Assembly: GCA_003248965.1 (NCBI GenBank)
Contig: QFQU01000024.1
Coordinates: 1 to 37,614, forward strand
DNA from: Brevundimonas sp.
Lineage (GTDB): Bacteria > Pseudomonadota > Alphaproteobacteria > Caulobacterales > Caulobacteraceae
DNA: 37,614 bases
Direction of reading: 5' to 3'
This document shows, in pieces, positions 16,234 to 25,200 of the stretch (the first letter of the stretch is position 1; each line of letters starts with the position of its first letter). The notes beneath the pieces are model-generated. The model did not search any database and was not told the origin of the DNA. It worked only from the letters and a program-made list of their open reading frames with translations. The position numbers and the translations under genes are program-made.

Positions 16234-16938
16234 ATGAGCGGAGCGGGCCAAGCGACCGGAACCTTGTTGCTGATCGGCGCCTCACGCGGTCTTGGCCTTG
16301 GACTTGCCGAGGCCTTCCTTCAGCGGGGCCTGCGGGTCGTGGCCACCGTTCGCTCCGCCGAGCAACCCACGCCGCTGCACGATCTGGCGGCCCGCTATGA
16401 CGCCCTGCGGATCGAGGCCGCCGACATCACCCGGCCCGAGCAGATTGCGGCTTTGAAATCGCGCCTGGAGGGCGAACGGTTTGACTGGCTGTTCGTCAAC
16501 GCCGGCGTGGCTGACGCGCCGCCGTCCATCGCCGACACCTCCGCCGAGGATTTCGACCGCCTGATGACGACCAACGCCTGGGCGCCGTTCCAGGTCATCG
16601 CGGCGTTGGAATCGCTTCTGGCGGCGGACGGCGGGGTGGGCGTCATGTCTTCGGGCCAGGGCAGCCTGACCAATGCCAACCGTCCCGGCCACGACGCCTA
16701 TCGCGCGTCCAAGGCGGCGCTGAACATGCTGATGCGGGGCTATGCGGCGCGTCCGGACTCGGCGGGCCGCCCCCTGTTGCTGCTGGCGCCGGGCTGGATA
16801 CGCACCGCCCTGGGCGGACCCGACGCCCCCTATACGGTCGAGGACAGCGCGCCCCTGCTGGCCGATCTGATCCTGGCCCAGAGCGGGCGGCCCGGATTAC
16901 GCTATCTCGACCGGGACGGAAACACAGTGCCGTGGTGA
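16234..16938 (+). CDS. short-chain dehydrogenase/reductase
   Basis: A 234-residue classical SDR. The cofactor motif GASRGLGLGLAEAF lies near residue 14, NAGV near 88, and the catalytic Tyr/Lys in HDAYRASKAALNM near 155. The catalytic Ser is likely in MSSGQGSL. The substrate is unknown. It starts 1 bp after the frmA stop, so it is translated from the same mRNA. It may reduce a carbonyl compound in the same detoxification setting. Confidence 0.9.
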   Translation: MSGAGQATGTLLLIGASRGLGLGLAEAFLQRGLRVVATVRSAEQPTPLHDLAARYDALRIEAADITRPEQIAALKSRLEGERFDWLFVNAGVADAPPSIADTSAEDFDRLMTTNAWAPFQVIAALESLLAADGGVGVMSSGQGSLTNANRPGHDAYRASKAALNMLMRGYAARPDSAGRPLLLLAPGWIRTALGGPDAPYTVEDSAPLLADLILAQSGRPGLRYLDRDGNTVPW

Positions 16939-17016
16939 GACCCGCAGCGAAGAGGTAAGTTGTCAAAAGAAACGTAGTCGGCTAGTTCTGCGTGTCCAAC
17001 AGGGAGAGGAAAGATC

Positions 17017-17403
17017 ATGTTCACCCACGTCACCGTCGGCGCCGACGACGTCGAGGCCTCGCGCCGCTTCTATGACGCTGCGTTGGGCGCGCTGGGCGTC
17101 GAGCCGGGGCAGGGACCGGATCCGAAGGGGCGCTACTGGTGGCGGACGCGGCTGGGCGCCTTTGCGATCGGCAAGCCGATCGACGGCGAACCGGCCTGCC
17201 ACGCCAACGGCGGCACCATCGGCTTCTACGCCAAGGACGCCGACGCCGTTCAGGCCTTCCATGACGCCGGCGTCGCGGCCGGCGGTCGCGCTATCGAAGA
17301 CCCGCCCGGCGAACGTAACGGCCCCTTCGGCCCCATGATCCTGGCCTATCTGCGCGATCCCGCCGGCAACAAGATCTGCGCCCTGCACCGAAAGAGCGCC
17401 TGA
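17017..17403 (+). CDS. VOC (glyoxalase/bleomycin resistance) family protein
   Basis: A 128-residue metal-dependent fold protein made of two beta-alpha-beta-beta-beta units: FTHVTVGADDVEASRRFYDAAL at the start and GGTIGFYAKDADAVQAFHDA in the middle. It ends with AYLRDPAGNKICALHRK, with His3, Glu-type and His positions as in glyoxalase I-like proteins. A strong site, GGGAGAGGAAAG, precedes the ATG. Its stop abuts the fghA start. It may isomerise or bind a glutathione adduct. The exact substrate is unknown. Confidence 0.9.
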   Translation: MFTHVTVGADDVEASRRFYDAALGALGVEPGQGPDPKGRYWWRTRLGAFAIGKPIDGEPACHANGGTIGFYAKDADAVQAFHDAGVAAGGRAIEDPPGERNGPFGPMILAYLRDPAGNKICALHRKSA

Positions 17404-18237
17404 ATGGAAATCACGAAGACCCACATCGTCCACGGCGGAACCCTGCGCTATCTGAAGCACGACAGCACGGCGACCGGCACGCCCATGACCCTGTCGGTCT
17501 TCGTTCCGCCCGGCGAGGGGCCTTTCCCGGTGCTGATCTGGTTGTCGGGTCTGACCTGCACCGAGGACAATTTCACCACCAAGGCGGGGGCCTACCAGGC
17601 GGCGGCCGAACACGGCGTCATCATCGTGGCCCCCGACACCTCGCCGCGCGGGGAAGGCGTCGCCGACGATCCCGCCTATGACCTGGGTCAGGGGGCGGGC
17701 TTCTACGTCGACGCGACGCAGGGCCCCTGGGCGCCGCACTTCCGCATGGAGACCTATGTCACCCAGGAACTGATCGCCCTGATCGATGCGGAGTTTGCGA
17801 CCACCGGCGTCCGGTCGATCAGCGGCCATTCCATGGGCGGGCACGGCGCCCTGACCCTGGCCCTGCGTCACCCCGACCTGTTCCGCTCGGTCTCGGCCTT
17901 CGCGCCCATCTGCTCGCCCACCCGGTGCGCCTGGGGCGAAAAGGCTTTCACGGCTTACCTTGGCGACGACCGCGACGCCTGGGACCGTCACGACGCTGCA
18001 AAGCTGATCGCAGCCGGTGCGGCGAAGGGCGTCTTTGACGACATTCTGATCGACCAGGGGGACGCCGACAGCTTCCTGACCGACCAGCTGAAGCCGGAAC
18101 TTCTCAAAGCCGCCGCCGACGCCGCCGGCCAGAAGATCACCCTGCGGATGCAGCCCGGCTACGACCACTCCTACTTCTTCATGGCCAGCTTCATCGCTGA
18201 CCACATCGCCTTCCACGCGGCCCGGCTGAAGGGGTGA
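17404..18237 (+). CDS. fghA: S-formylglutathione hydrolase
   Basis: A 277-residue alpha/beta hydrolase (esterase D family) that hydrolyses S-formylglutathione to formate and glutathione, completing formaldehyde detoxification after FrmA. The nucleophile Ser143 is in SGHSMGGHGA. The acid is in DQGDADSFL and the catalytic His in GYDHSYFF. LIWLSGLTCTEDNF and SPTRCAWG are family signatures. The ATG lies directly after the upstream TGA (TGAATG). Confidence 0.96.
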   Translation: MEITKTHIVHGGTLRYLKHDSTATGTPMTLSVFVPPGEGPFPVLIWLSGLTCTEDNFTTKAGAYQAAAEHGVIIVAPDTSPRGEGVADDPAYDLGQGAGFYVDATQGPWAPHFRMETYVTQELIALIDAEFATTGVRSISGHSMGGHGALTLALRHPDLFRSVSAFAPICSPTRCAWGEKAFTAYLGDDRDAWDRHDAAKLIAAGAAKGVFDDILIDQGDADSFLTDQLKPELLKAAADAAGQKITLRMQPGYDHSYFFMASFIADHIAFHAARLKG

Positions 18238-18277
18238 GCGTCTGTCCCGCCGCGCCGGGCGGTGCTACAGCGGCCGC

Positions 18278-18502
18278 ATGACCGCCCTCGACGCCTATGA
18301 ACCGATGTTCGCCGCCCTTTGCCGCGAGGTGGGCTTCTGCCTGCACGACAAGGGCCAGCGCCGTGTTGTCGAGGCCCTGCCCAAGGGTCTGGACGCGGCG
18401 GTCAAGGCCGTCTTCGCCGCCGAAGGGGTGGACGAACCCAATGCGCCCGGCGACCTGAAACGGGCCGTGCGCGAATGCCTGAAGGCGAACTTGCCAGCTT
18501 GA
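18278..18502 (+). CDS. small hypothetical protein
   Basis: A 74-residue predicted helical protein (MTALDAYEPMFAALCREVGF at the start) with two cysteines near the N-terminus and one near the C-terminus. It lies 40 bp after fghA in the same direction, so it may belong to the operon. I do not recognise the family. Confidence 0.6.
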   Translation: MTALDAYEPMFAALCREVGFCLHDKGQRRVVEALPKGLDAAVKAVFAAEGVDEPNAPGDLKRAVRECLKANLPA

Positions 18503-18609
18503 CCGTTCCGAGCCGATAAGGCGGAACTTATCCGGGCCCTGTCGCTTGGGTTTCACGAACGGGCGCCTATCTGAAGCCCATCAAGATCTGTCGGAAAGAG
18601 GAACCTCCC

Positions 18610-19221
18610 ATGGCCTTCACCCTGCCCCCGCTGCCCTACGCCTATGACGCCCTGGAGCCGGCCATCGACAAGGAGACGATGACCTTCCACCACGACAAGC
18701 ATCACCAGGCCTATGTCGACAATCTGAACAAGGCGGTGGACGCCGACGCCGCCCTGCAGGGCCAGTCGCTGGAAGAGCTGTTCGCCAACATCTCCAAACT
18801 GCCCAAGGCTGTCCGCAACAACGGCGGCGGCCACTGGAACCACAGCCTGTTCTGGGAACTGCTGGCGCCCCAGGGCCAGACGGGCGAGCCGTCGGCCGAA
18901 CTGGCCGCCAAGATCGACGCCGACCTGGGCGGGCTTGACAAGTTCAAGGCCGATTTCGACGCCGCCGGCGCGGGCCAGTTCGGTTCGGGCTGGGCCTGGC
19001 TGATCCTCCAGGACGGCAAGCTGAAGATCACCTCCACGCCGAACCAGGACAATCCGCTGATGGACCTGGCCGAGGAGAAGGGCGCGGTGCTGCTGGCCGC
19101 CGACGTCTGGGAGCACGCCTATTACCTGAAGTACCAGAACCGCCGCGCCGACTATCTGAAGGCCTTCTGGTCGGTGGTGAACTGGAACAAGGTCAACGCC
19201 CTGTACGACGCCGCCAAGTAA
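18610..19221 (+). CDS. superoxide dismutase, Fe/Mn family (Mn-type signature)
   Basis: A 203-residue enzyme that converts superoxide to hydrogen peroxide and oxygen. Metal ligands: His27 in FHHDKHH, His in GGHWNHSLFW, and Asp and His in DVWEHAYY. The second-shell glutamine sits in TPNQDNPLM, as in Mn enzymes, and the Fe-enzyme position carries glycine (NNGGGHW). Mn or dual metal use is therefore more likely than strict Fe, although such proteins are often labelled SodB. There is no signal peptide, so it is cytoplasmic. GGAAAGAGGAA precedes the ATG, and a clear terminator follows. Confidence 0.95.
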   Translation: MAFTLPPLPYAYDALEPAIDKETMTFHHDKHHQAYVDNLNKAVDADAALQGQSLEELFANISKLPKAVRNNGGGHWNHSLFWELLAPQGQTGEPSAELAAKIDADLGGLDKFKADFDAAGAGQFGSGWAWLILQDGKLKITSTPNQDNPLMDLAEEKGAVLLAADVWEHAYYLKYQNRRADYLKAFWSVVNWNKVNALYDAAK

Positions 19222-19244
19222 GGCGCACCGCGTCCTTTAAGACG

Positions 19245-19277
19245 ACGCCCGCCGGAGTCCACCGGCGGGCGTTTTTC
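19245..19277. terminator. rho-independent terminator after the superoxide dismutase gene
   Basis: ACGCCCGCCGG (19245-19255) pairs with CCGGCGGGCGT (19262-19272) around AGTCCA, followed by TTTTC. It lies between convergent genes. Confidence 0.93.
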
Positions 19278-19278
19278 G

Positions 19279-19500
19279 TCAGATCAGCAGGTTCACGGCG
19301 TGGCGGGCCCGGTCGTTCATCCGTTCGGCATGGTGCTGTCGCACCGCCCGGCGCTGGCGCAGCATCTCGTGGATGCCGTCGGCTAAATCCAGCAGCTGAT
19401 GGTCGTTCAGCGGCTCGACCAGATCGACCAGCCGGCGTTTCAGGATCTCCAGGCCCCGGTCGGACAGGCCGGTCTGAAAGCTCTTGTCTTCGGGTCGCAT
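19279..19500 (-). CDS. small hypothetical protein
   Basis: A 73-residue charged, helical protein (RPEDKSFQTGLSDRGLEILK in its first third). There is no membrane segment or known motif. Upstream on its strand, AGGAGGATTGG gives a strong ribosome-binding site before the ATG at 19500, which supports a real gene. It is convergent with the superoxide dismutase gene and shares the hairpin between them. The function is unknown. Confidence 0.65.
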   Translation of the reverse strand: MRPEDKSFQTGLSDRGLEILKRRLVDLVEPLNDHQLLDLADGIHEMLRQRRAVRQHHAERMNDRARHAVNLLI

Positions 19501-19752
19501 TCCAATCCTCCTTTCCCGCGCAGGATTCCATTCGACGCCATAGGAAGGGCGGGGCCGGACGATGGTTCCGCGCCATCGTGCTTAACGGCCCGTCCGGCTT
19601 GACTCCGCGGGCCGGTGTGGCCATAAGCGCCGCCTTCCACGTCGCCGGCTCGCCGGACGGCGGGGTTGATGACGGAAGATGCGTGGACCGCCGTTGAGAT
19701 CGCATTCCCAATCCAGGGGACGCCGGGCCGCATCGTGTGAAAAGAGAATAGA

Positions 19753-20370
19753 ATGTCCAAGCGCCACAGCGCCAAGTACAAGATCGACCGCGCCATGGGT
19801 GAAAACCTGTGGGGCCGCGCCAAGTCGCCGGTCAACAAGCGGTCCTACGGCCCCGGCCAGCACGGCCAGCGCCGCAAGTCCAAGGTCTCCGACTTCGGCC
19901 TGCAGCTGAAGGCCAAGCAGAAGCTGAAGGGCTACTACGGCAACATCACCGAGAAGCAGTTCGCCAAGACCTATGACGAGGCGACGCGCCGCAAGGGCAA
20001 CACCTCGGAAAACCTGATCGGCCTGCTGGAATCGCGTCTGGACGCCATCGTCTATCGCGCCAAGTTCGTCCCGACCGTCTGGGCCGCCCGCCAGTTCGTC
20101 AGCCACGGCCACGTCCTGGTCAACGGCAAGAAGGTGGACATCGGCTCCTACCGCGTGAAGCCGGACGACGTCGTCTCGGTGAAGGAAAAGTCGCGCAACA
20201 TGGCCCTGGTGCTGGAAGCCCAGCAGTCGTCGGAACGCGATGTGCCGGACTATCTGGAACTGTCGGACCGTTCGTTCTCGGTGCGCTACGTCCGCGTGCC
20301 GGAACTGTCGGACGTGCCCTACGCCGTGAAGATGGAACCGAACCTGGTCGTCGAATACTACGCTTCGTAA
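19753..20370 (+). CDS. rpsD: 30S ribosomal protein S4
   Basis: A 205-residue primary 16S rRNA-binding protein. Signatures: the N-terminal SKRHSAKYKIDR and KRSYGPGQHGQRR, and the S4 RNA-binding domain with LESRLDAIVYRAKFVPTVWAARQFVSHGHVLVNGKKV. The C-terminal half ends LVVEYYAS. The length is normal. It is a single gene outside the alpha operon, as is usual in alphaproteobacteria. The ATG follows AAAGAGAATAGA. A terminator with a UUCG loop follows. Confidence 0.98.
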   Translation: MSKRHSAKYKIDRAMGENLWGRAKSPVNKRSYGPGQHGQRRKSKVSDFGLQLKAKQKLKGYYGNITEKQFAKTYDEATRRKGNTSENLIGLLESRLDAIVYRAKFVPTVWAARQFVSHGHVLVNGKKVDIGSYRVKPDDVVSVKEKSRNMALVLEAQQSSERDVPDYLELSDRSFSVRYVRVPELSDVPYAVKMEPNLVVEYYAS

Positions 20371-20436
20371 GCGAAGCTTTTTCAGAGCGGCTATCGGCCT
20401 TCGGCCTACTTGAGCCGCTTCTGGATTTGAGTTTGG

Positions 20437-20470
20437 AGGGCCTCGGATTCGTCCGGGGCCTTTCGTTTTT
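20437..20470 (+). terminator. rpsD terminator with UUCG loop
   Basis: GGCCTCGGA (20439-20447) and TCCGGGGCC (20452-20460) pair around TTCG (with one T:G wobble), followed by TTTCGTTTTT. Confidence 0.9.
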
Positions 20471-20542
20471 ATCCTGTTCCCTCAACGGGCGAACAGGCGC
20501 ATTCTCGGCCGGTTCAGGCTTCGAGACAGGGGAGGTCGTCTG

Positions 20543-20923
20543 TTGCGCGACTCCATCATGAAACGCTTGGCCATGATCGCCGCCGTATCGGCGAGCCTGT
20601 CCGCCTGCGCGACCGCCGGCGAACCGACCGTCTCCACCGCCGGCATGCCGGGCGCGCTGGAGCCGATTCACGCGGCCGCCTTCACCAAGGATCAGGCCGT
20701 GTTCTGGGTCAGCTCCAACGGCTGCACCCGCAAGGAAGACCTGATCCCCATCGTCAGCCTGCAAGGCGGCAACGCCGTCATCACCCTGCGCCGCATCGAC
20801 GAGGACAAATGCCGCGACAACCGCGCCGAGGGGGTCGAACTGAAGTGGTCGTTCGAAGAACTGGGCCTCAAGCCCGGCTCTCCCGTCAGCGTCAACAATC
20901 CCTATCAACTGCCCCAGACCTGA
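20543..20923 (+). CDS. small lipoprotein, paralogue of the one at 24820
   Basis: A 126-residue lipoprotein with lipobox SLSAC (Cys22). The TTG at 20543 is preferred because GGGGAGG (20529-20535) lies 7 nt upstream. The ATG at 20558 would give a shorter but still workable signal. The mature part contains WVSSNGCTRKEDL, ITLRR, a second Cys in DKCRD, then GVELKWSFEELGLKPGSPVSVNNP. It shares SNGCT, ITLRR, GVEL-WS, LGL-PG and NP with the 24820 protein. The two cysteines could form a disulfide. The function is unknown. Confidence 0.85.
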   Translation: MRDSIMKRLAMIAAVSASLSACATAGEPTVSTAGMPGALEPIHAAAFTKDQAVFWVSSNGCTRKEDLIPIVSLQGGNAVITLRRIDEDKCRDNRAEGVELKWSFEELGLKPGSPVSVNNPYQLPQT

Positions 20924-21026
20924 GGCTTGTCGCCGCCGCGTTAGGGCGTCGTTAGGCCTGTTTGGGCGGCCCCCATTAAGCAACTGTCCCTATGGAGGCG
21001 GACTGATCCCCCTTCCTGGTACAACG

Positions 21027-23429
21027 ATGCGTTTCTTTTCGTGCTTGACTGAACAACACAATATACCGCTGGTTGTTTTGGCGGCTTTTATTTGTCTAAT
21101 CGGCTCTTCCATCACTGTTCGACTGTTTCAGCGTCTCTGTTTCGCTGAGAAAAATGCACGACCCGCGTGGACCTTCATGGGGGCGGTCGCCACCGGCGCG
21201 ACCATCTGGTGCACCCATTTCGTGGCCATGATCGCCTATCAGCCTGGGGTCGAGGTCGCCTATGAGCCGCTGTTGACGGGGCTGTCGCTGGGCGTGGCCA
21301 TCTTGGGCAGCGCCATCGCGCTGTGGATCGGGGCGCGACGCCCGCGCGCCTCGGCCATGCTGGGCGGCGGAGTGTTCTGTCTGGCGGTGGTCTCCATGCA
21401 CTATCTGGGCATGGCCGCCTTCGCGGTCGAAGGCGTGATTCACTGGTCGGCCGCCTATGTCGCCGCCTCCGTCGTCGGGGCCGTGCTTCTGGGCGCGTCG
21501 GCGTTCGAGGTGACGCGCCGGGCGGGCCGCAACGGCGCCACCTGGCCTGGAGCCCTGCTGATGGTCGGCGGGATCGTGGTGCTGCACTTCACCGGCATGG
21601 CGGCCATGACCGTGGTTCCCTTCGCTCCCGATGCGGGCCAGGTCATTGGCGATGACGCTCGAATGGTCATGGCTTTCGCCGTCGCTGGCGTCGGCCTGCT
21701 GGTTCTTGGCACCGGCTTGTCCAGCCACGCCCTGGACATGCAGTTCCGCGCCCACGCACGGGCGCGGCTGGAACACCTGGTCGAGGGGAGCGTCGATGGC
21801 ATGGTGGTGGAGCAGGACGGCCGTATCCTGGCCGCCAACGCCGCCTTCGCGGACATGGTGGGTGTGGCGCACGACGCCCTGGTCGGGGAGCGTCTGTCGC
21901 GCTGGATCGCCCAACGGGACGCGTTGTTTATCGACACCCTGTCCGTCGGCGCCCTGACACAGGCCGCGCTGGACCTGGGCGACGGCCGTTCCATTCCGGT
22001 CGAGATCGCGGTACGTCGCGACGCCCCAGAGGGCGGCCTTCCACTGATGATCTATGCGTTGCGCGACCTGCGCGCGCGCCTGGCCCAGGAACGCCGCATC
22101 ACCCATCTGGCGCGCAACGACAGCCTGACAGGCTTGCCCAATCGCGCTTCCTTCCTGGAACTGCTGAGCCGCCAGACTTGCGATGCGTCCATCCACGACA
22201 GGGTCGCCCTGCTGGCCATCGATCTGGATCGGTTCAAGGAGGTCAACGACATCCATGGCCATGCCGCCGGCGACCAGTTGCTGGTCAAGATCGCCGAGCG
22301 AATGAAGGCCTGCCTGAAGCCCGGCGAATTCATTGCCCGTCTGGGCGGGGACGAGTTCGTCGCCGTCACCCCCGTCCAGGGGCGGGACGAGGCGCGCGAT
22401 CTGGCCGACCGGCTGCGCGCAGCCATCGCCGCTCCGGTCGATCTGGATCACGCCGAGGTTTCGTGCGGCGCCAGCGTCGGTGTCGCGCTCTGGCCGCATG
22501 ACGCCGCGGAGATGTCGGCCCTGATCAACAACGCCGACCTGGCCATGTATCGGGCCAAGGCCTCGCTGACCGACCGTGTCTGTTTCTACGAGGAGGAGAT
22601 GGACAAGGCCGTGCGCGAACGTCGCCGCATGGTTCAACAACTGCGCGAGGCCCTGGATCAGGACCAGTTCAGCCTGGCCTGGCAGGTGCAGGCCGCCGTC
22701 GATACCGGCGAAGTGACCGGCTATGAAGTGCTGCTGCGCTGGGTCCAGCCCAACGGGACCTTCGTCTCTCCGGCCGACTTCATTCCTTTGGCCGAGGAGA
22801 GCGGCCTGATCCTGCCGATCGGCGAGTGGGTGTTGCGCAAGGCTTGCGCCGAGGCAGCCGGCTGGGCCGAGCCGCACAAGATCGCCGTCAATCTGTCGCC
22901 GATCCAGCTGGGTCACGTCGACCTGCCGCGTCTGGTGCATCAGGTGCTGGTGGAGACCGGCCTGTCGCCGTCGCGGCTGGAACTGGAGATCACGGAAACG
23001 GCCATGATCGCCGACCTGGACCGCACGACCCACATCCTGCGCCAGTTGAAACTGCTGGGCGTATCGGTGGCGATGGACGATTTCGGCACCGGCTATTCAT
23101 CGCTCTCGACCCTGCGGGCCTTCCCGTTCGACAAGATCAAGCTGGACCGGTCTTTCATGTCCGAACTGGACGGGGGCCCCCAGTCGGCGGCCATCATCCG
23201 CGCTGTCCTGGCCCTGGGCGAAAGCCTGGAGATCCCGGTCCTGGCCGAGGGGGTCGAGACGTTGGAGCAACTTCACTTCCTGCGCGAGCAGGGCTGCGAC
23301 GAGGCGCAGGGCTATCTTCTGGGGCGGCCCAAGCCCATCGCCGACAGCCATATTCCCGACGCCGCCCTTGCGTTGTGGACCGAAGGGGAGGCTCCGATCC
23401 CGTCCCGCCCCCGTCGCGACGCGGCCTGA
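21027..23429 (+). CDS. MHYT-PAS-GGDEF-EAL cyclic-di-GMP signalling protein
   Basis: An 800-residue membrane protein. Residues 1-235 are an MHYT sensor with three repeats of the motif (CTHFVAM, MHYLGM, LHFTGM), thought to bind copper or gas ligands in the membrane. Residues about 245-345 form a PAS domain (LVEGSVDGMVVEQDGRIL at its start). The diguanylate cyclase domain follows, with intact GGDEF near 441. The phosphodiesterase domain has EVLLRW in place of EALLRW near 567 but keeps the key Glu, NLSPIQL, EITET, DDFGTGYSSL and EGVET. Both activities are therefore possible. Base usage at the 5' end is less GC-rich than in the rest of the gene. It appears monocistronic. Confidence 0.95.
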   Translation: MRFFSCLTEQHNIPLVVLAAFICLIGSSITVRLFQRLCFAEKNARPAWTFMGAVATGATIWCTHFVAMIAYQPGVEVAYEPLLTGLSLGVAILGSAIALWIGARRPRASAMLGGGVFCLAVVSMHYLGMAAFAVEGVIHWSAAYVAASVVGAVLLGASAFEVTRRAGRNGATWPGALLMVGGIVVLHFTGMAAMTVVPFAPDAGQVIGDDARMVMAFAVAGVGLLVLGTGLSSHALDMQFRAHARARLEHLVEGSVDGMVVEQDGRILAANAAFADMVGVAHDALVGERLSRWIAQRDALFIDTLSVGALTQAALDLGDGRSIPVEIAVRRDAPEGGLPLMIYALRDLRARLAQERRITHLARNDSLTGLPNRASFLELLSRQTCDASIHDRVALLAIDLDRFKEVNDIHGHAAGDQLLVKIAERMKACLKPGEFIARLGGDEFVAVTPVQGRDEARDLADRLRAAIAAPVDLDHAEVSCGASVGVALWPHDAAEMSALINNADLAMYRAKASLTDRVCFYEEEMDKAVRERRRMVQQLREALDQDQFSLAWQVQAAVDTGEVTGYEVLLRWVQPNGTFVSPADFIPLAEESGLILPIGEWVLRKACAEAAGWAEPHKIAVNLSPIQLGHVDLPRLVHQVLVETGLSPSRLELEITETAMIADLDRTTHILRQLKLLGVSVAMDDFGTGYSSLSTLRAFPFDKIKLDRSFMSELDGGPQSAAIIRAVLALGESLEIPVLAEGVETLEQLHFLREQGCDEAQGYLLGRPKPIADSHIPDAALALWTEGEAPIPSRPRRDAA

Positions 23430-23433
23430 GGTC

Positions 23434-24537
23434 TCAAACGGATCGGCCGTAGCCGGGCCAGGCGCCCTTGCCGGCGCGCTGATATTGCAACGGCAGATCT
23501 TCTGACGCGCCCAGGGCGACGGCCGCGTGATGCGGCCAGTTCGGATCGTCCAGCGCCGCGCGGGCGATGGCGACCAGGTCCGCCTGGCCGGACGCCACGA
23601 TGGCCTCGGCCTGTTGTGGGTCGAAGATCAGGCCCACGGCCATGACCGTCGCCTGGGGCGCGGCGGCCTTCATCGCCTCGGCGAACGCGACCTGATAGCC
23701 GGGCTGGTCGCCGGGGATGGCGGCGCGCGGCACGTTGCCGCCGCTGGTCAGGTGCAGATAGTCGTAGCCGATGGCGTGCAGGGCCTGGCCGAAGGCCGTG
23801 ACCTCGTCCAGCGCCACCCCGCCCTCGACCCAGTCCGAGCCGTTGAAGCGCGCGCCCAGCGCCTTGGTCCGGGGCCAGGCGTCGCGGACGGCCTGGGCGA
23901 CCCTGAGCGGAAAGCGCGCCCGGTTTTCGGCCGAGCCGCCATAGGCGTCGGTGCGCTGGTTCGACAGGGGCGACAGAAACTCGCACAGCAGATAGCCATG
24001 GGCGGCGTGCAGTTCGACGAAGTCGAAGCCGGCTTGATCGGCCCGACGGGACGCGTCGGCGAAGGCGGCCACGATCCGGTCCATGTCCGCCTCGGTCATG
24101 GCGATCGGCGTATGCCAGTCGTCGCGGAAGGGCAGGGCGGACGGAGCGTAGGTCTCCCAGGCGCCGTCCTCGGCCGCCAGGGCGCCGCCGCCCTTCCACG
24201 GCGCGCTGGTGGAGGCCTTGCGCCCCGCATGGGCCAGTTGCACCCCGATGGGCGTATCCGAATAGGTGCGAATTCCCTTCAGGATGTCGGCGAAGGCGTC
24301 GGCCTGCGCGTCGTTCCACAGGCCGACATCGTCCGGCGTGATCCGGCCCGCCGCCTCGACGCCCGTCGCCTCCACGATGACGGCCGCCGCGCCCGAGATC
24401 GCCATCTTGCCCAGGTGTTGGGCGTGCCAGGGCTGGGGCACGCCGTCGATCGCCGAATACTGGCACATGGGCGCAATGATCACGCGGTTCATCAGCGTCA
24501 GAGGGCCGATGCTTCGGGGCGAGAACAGCAGGCTCAT
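23434..24537 (-). CDS. NADH:flavin oxidoreductase, old yellow enzyme (YqjM/NamA type)
   Basis: A 367-residue FMN-dependent barrel enzyme that reduces activated C=C bonds. Signatures: SPRSIGPLTLMNRVIIAPMCQYSA (the Cys and Tyr of the YqjM class), QLAHAGRK, the substrate-binding HAAHGYLLCEFLSPLSNQRTDAYGGS in outline, and a C-terminal RAALDDPNWPHHAA. The ATG at 24537 matches the family N-terminus. The frame stays open to 24678, but that extension is not family-like. It is convergent with the MHYT gene. Confidence 0.93.
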   Translation of the reverse strand: MSLLFSPRSIGPLTLMNRVIIAPMCQYSAIDGVPQPWHAQHLGKMAISGAAAVIVEATGVEAAGRITPDDVGLWNDAQADAFADILKGIRTYSDTPIGVQLAHAGRKASTSAPWKGGGALAAEDGAWETYAPSALPFRDDWHTPIAMTEADMDRIVAAFADASRRADQAGFDFVELHAAHGYLLCEFLSPLSNQRTDAYGGSAENRARFPLRVAQAVRDAWPRTKALGARFNGSDWVEGGVALDEVTAFGQALHAIGYDYLHLTSGGNVPRAAIPGDQPGYQVAFAEAMKAAAPQATVMAVGLIFDPQQAEAIVASGQADLVAIARAALDDPNWPHHAAVALGASEDLPLQYQRAGKGAWPGYGRSV

Positions 24538-24700
24538 GGGGGGCGTCCGGAACGGCGGGAGAGATTTCCCAGCTAAGCCGCCTCGGGCCCCGATCAAGGC
24601 CGCACCTTTCCGATTGTTCACCTGCCTTGCCGAAAATTCACGTGCCTGGAACCGGGCGACGCGCGAAGAAAGGGTCAAGCTTCAACTGGGGAACACGCCA

Positions 24701-24820
24701 ATGCTTCGTCTCGCTCTCGCTCTCGCCATCGCCATCGCCGCCCCGCTGCTGTCGGGCTGCATCATCGTCTCGACCGAAAAGCCGACCACCCGCGTCGTCA
24801 CCGCCCCCGCGGGTCAATAA
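24701..24820 (+). CDS. very small lipoprotein
   Basis: Thirty-nine residues, MLRLALALAIAIAAPLLSGC then about 19 polar residues ending APAGQ. The lipobox LLSGC puts the lipid on Cys20, leaving a 20-residue mature peptide. Its TAA overlaps the ATG of the next lipoprotein (TAATG), so translation is coupled. Its small size makes it easy to miss. The start context and overlap support it. Confidence 0.7.
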   Translation: MLRLALALAIAIAAPLLSGCIIVSTEKPTTRVVTAPAGQ

Positions 24821-25200
24821 TGCGCGCCGTGATAAAGGGGCTGGCCGTCGCGGTCCTGGCGACCCCGCTGCTGTCGGCTTGCGTCATCTATGACAGCGAC
24901 GCCGGGGAAAAGGTGGCGGTCAACCTCGGCCGCAACGACGCGCCCGTGGGCGAGGCGATCCGTCAGGCCCGCTTCATCGACGGCGCCCTTGTCGCGCGGG
25001 TCGATTCCAACGGCTGCACCCAGGCGTCGGACTTCGAGGTTCTGGTGTCGGACGGTTCTCCGGTCGAGATCACCCTGCGTCGCACCAAGCCGGACCTGTG
25101 CAAGGCGCTGGCGCCCGACGGCGTGGAACTCCGCTGGTCTTATGCGGACCTGGGTCTTGAGCCCGGCACGCCGGCGCGGATCATGAATCCGCTGAAGTAG
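24820..25200 (+). CDS. small lipoprotein, paralogue of the one at 20543
   Basis: A 126-residue lipoprotein, lipobox LLSAC (Cys21). The mature part reads VDSNGCTQASDF, EITLRRTKPDLCKA, GVELRWSYADLGLEPGTPARIMNP, closely matching the 20543 protein across its last 70 residues, including two cysteines. It is coupled to the 39-residue lipoprotein upstream. It probably lies in the outer membrane, facing the periplasm. The function is unknown. Confidence 0.85.
   Translation: MRAVIKGLAVAVLATPLLSACVIYDSDAGEKVAVNLGRNDAPVGEAIRQARFIDGALVARVDSNGCTQASDFEVLVSDGSPVEITLRRTKPDLCKALAPDGVELRWSYADLGLEPGTPARIMNPLK

Noticed and set aside
21096..23033. A 645-codon minus-strand open frame opposite the GGDEF-EAL gene
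   Set aside because: Antisense shadow: no domain and biased composition, while the other strand encodes motifs throughout.
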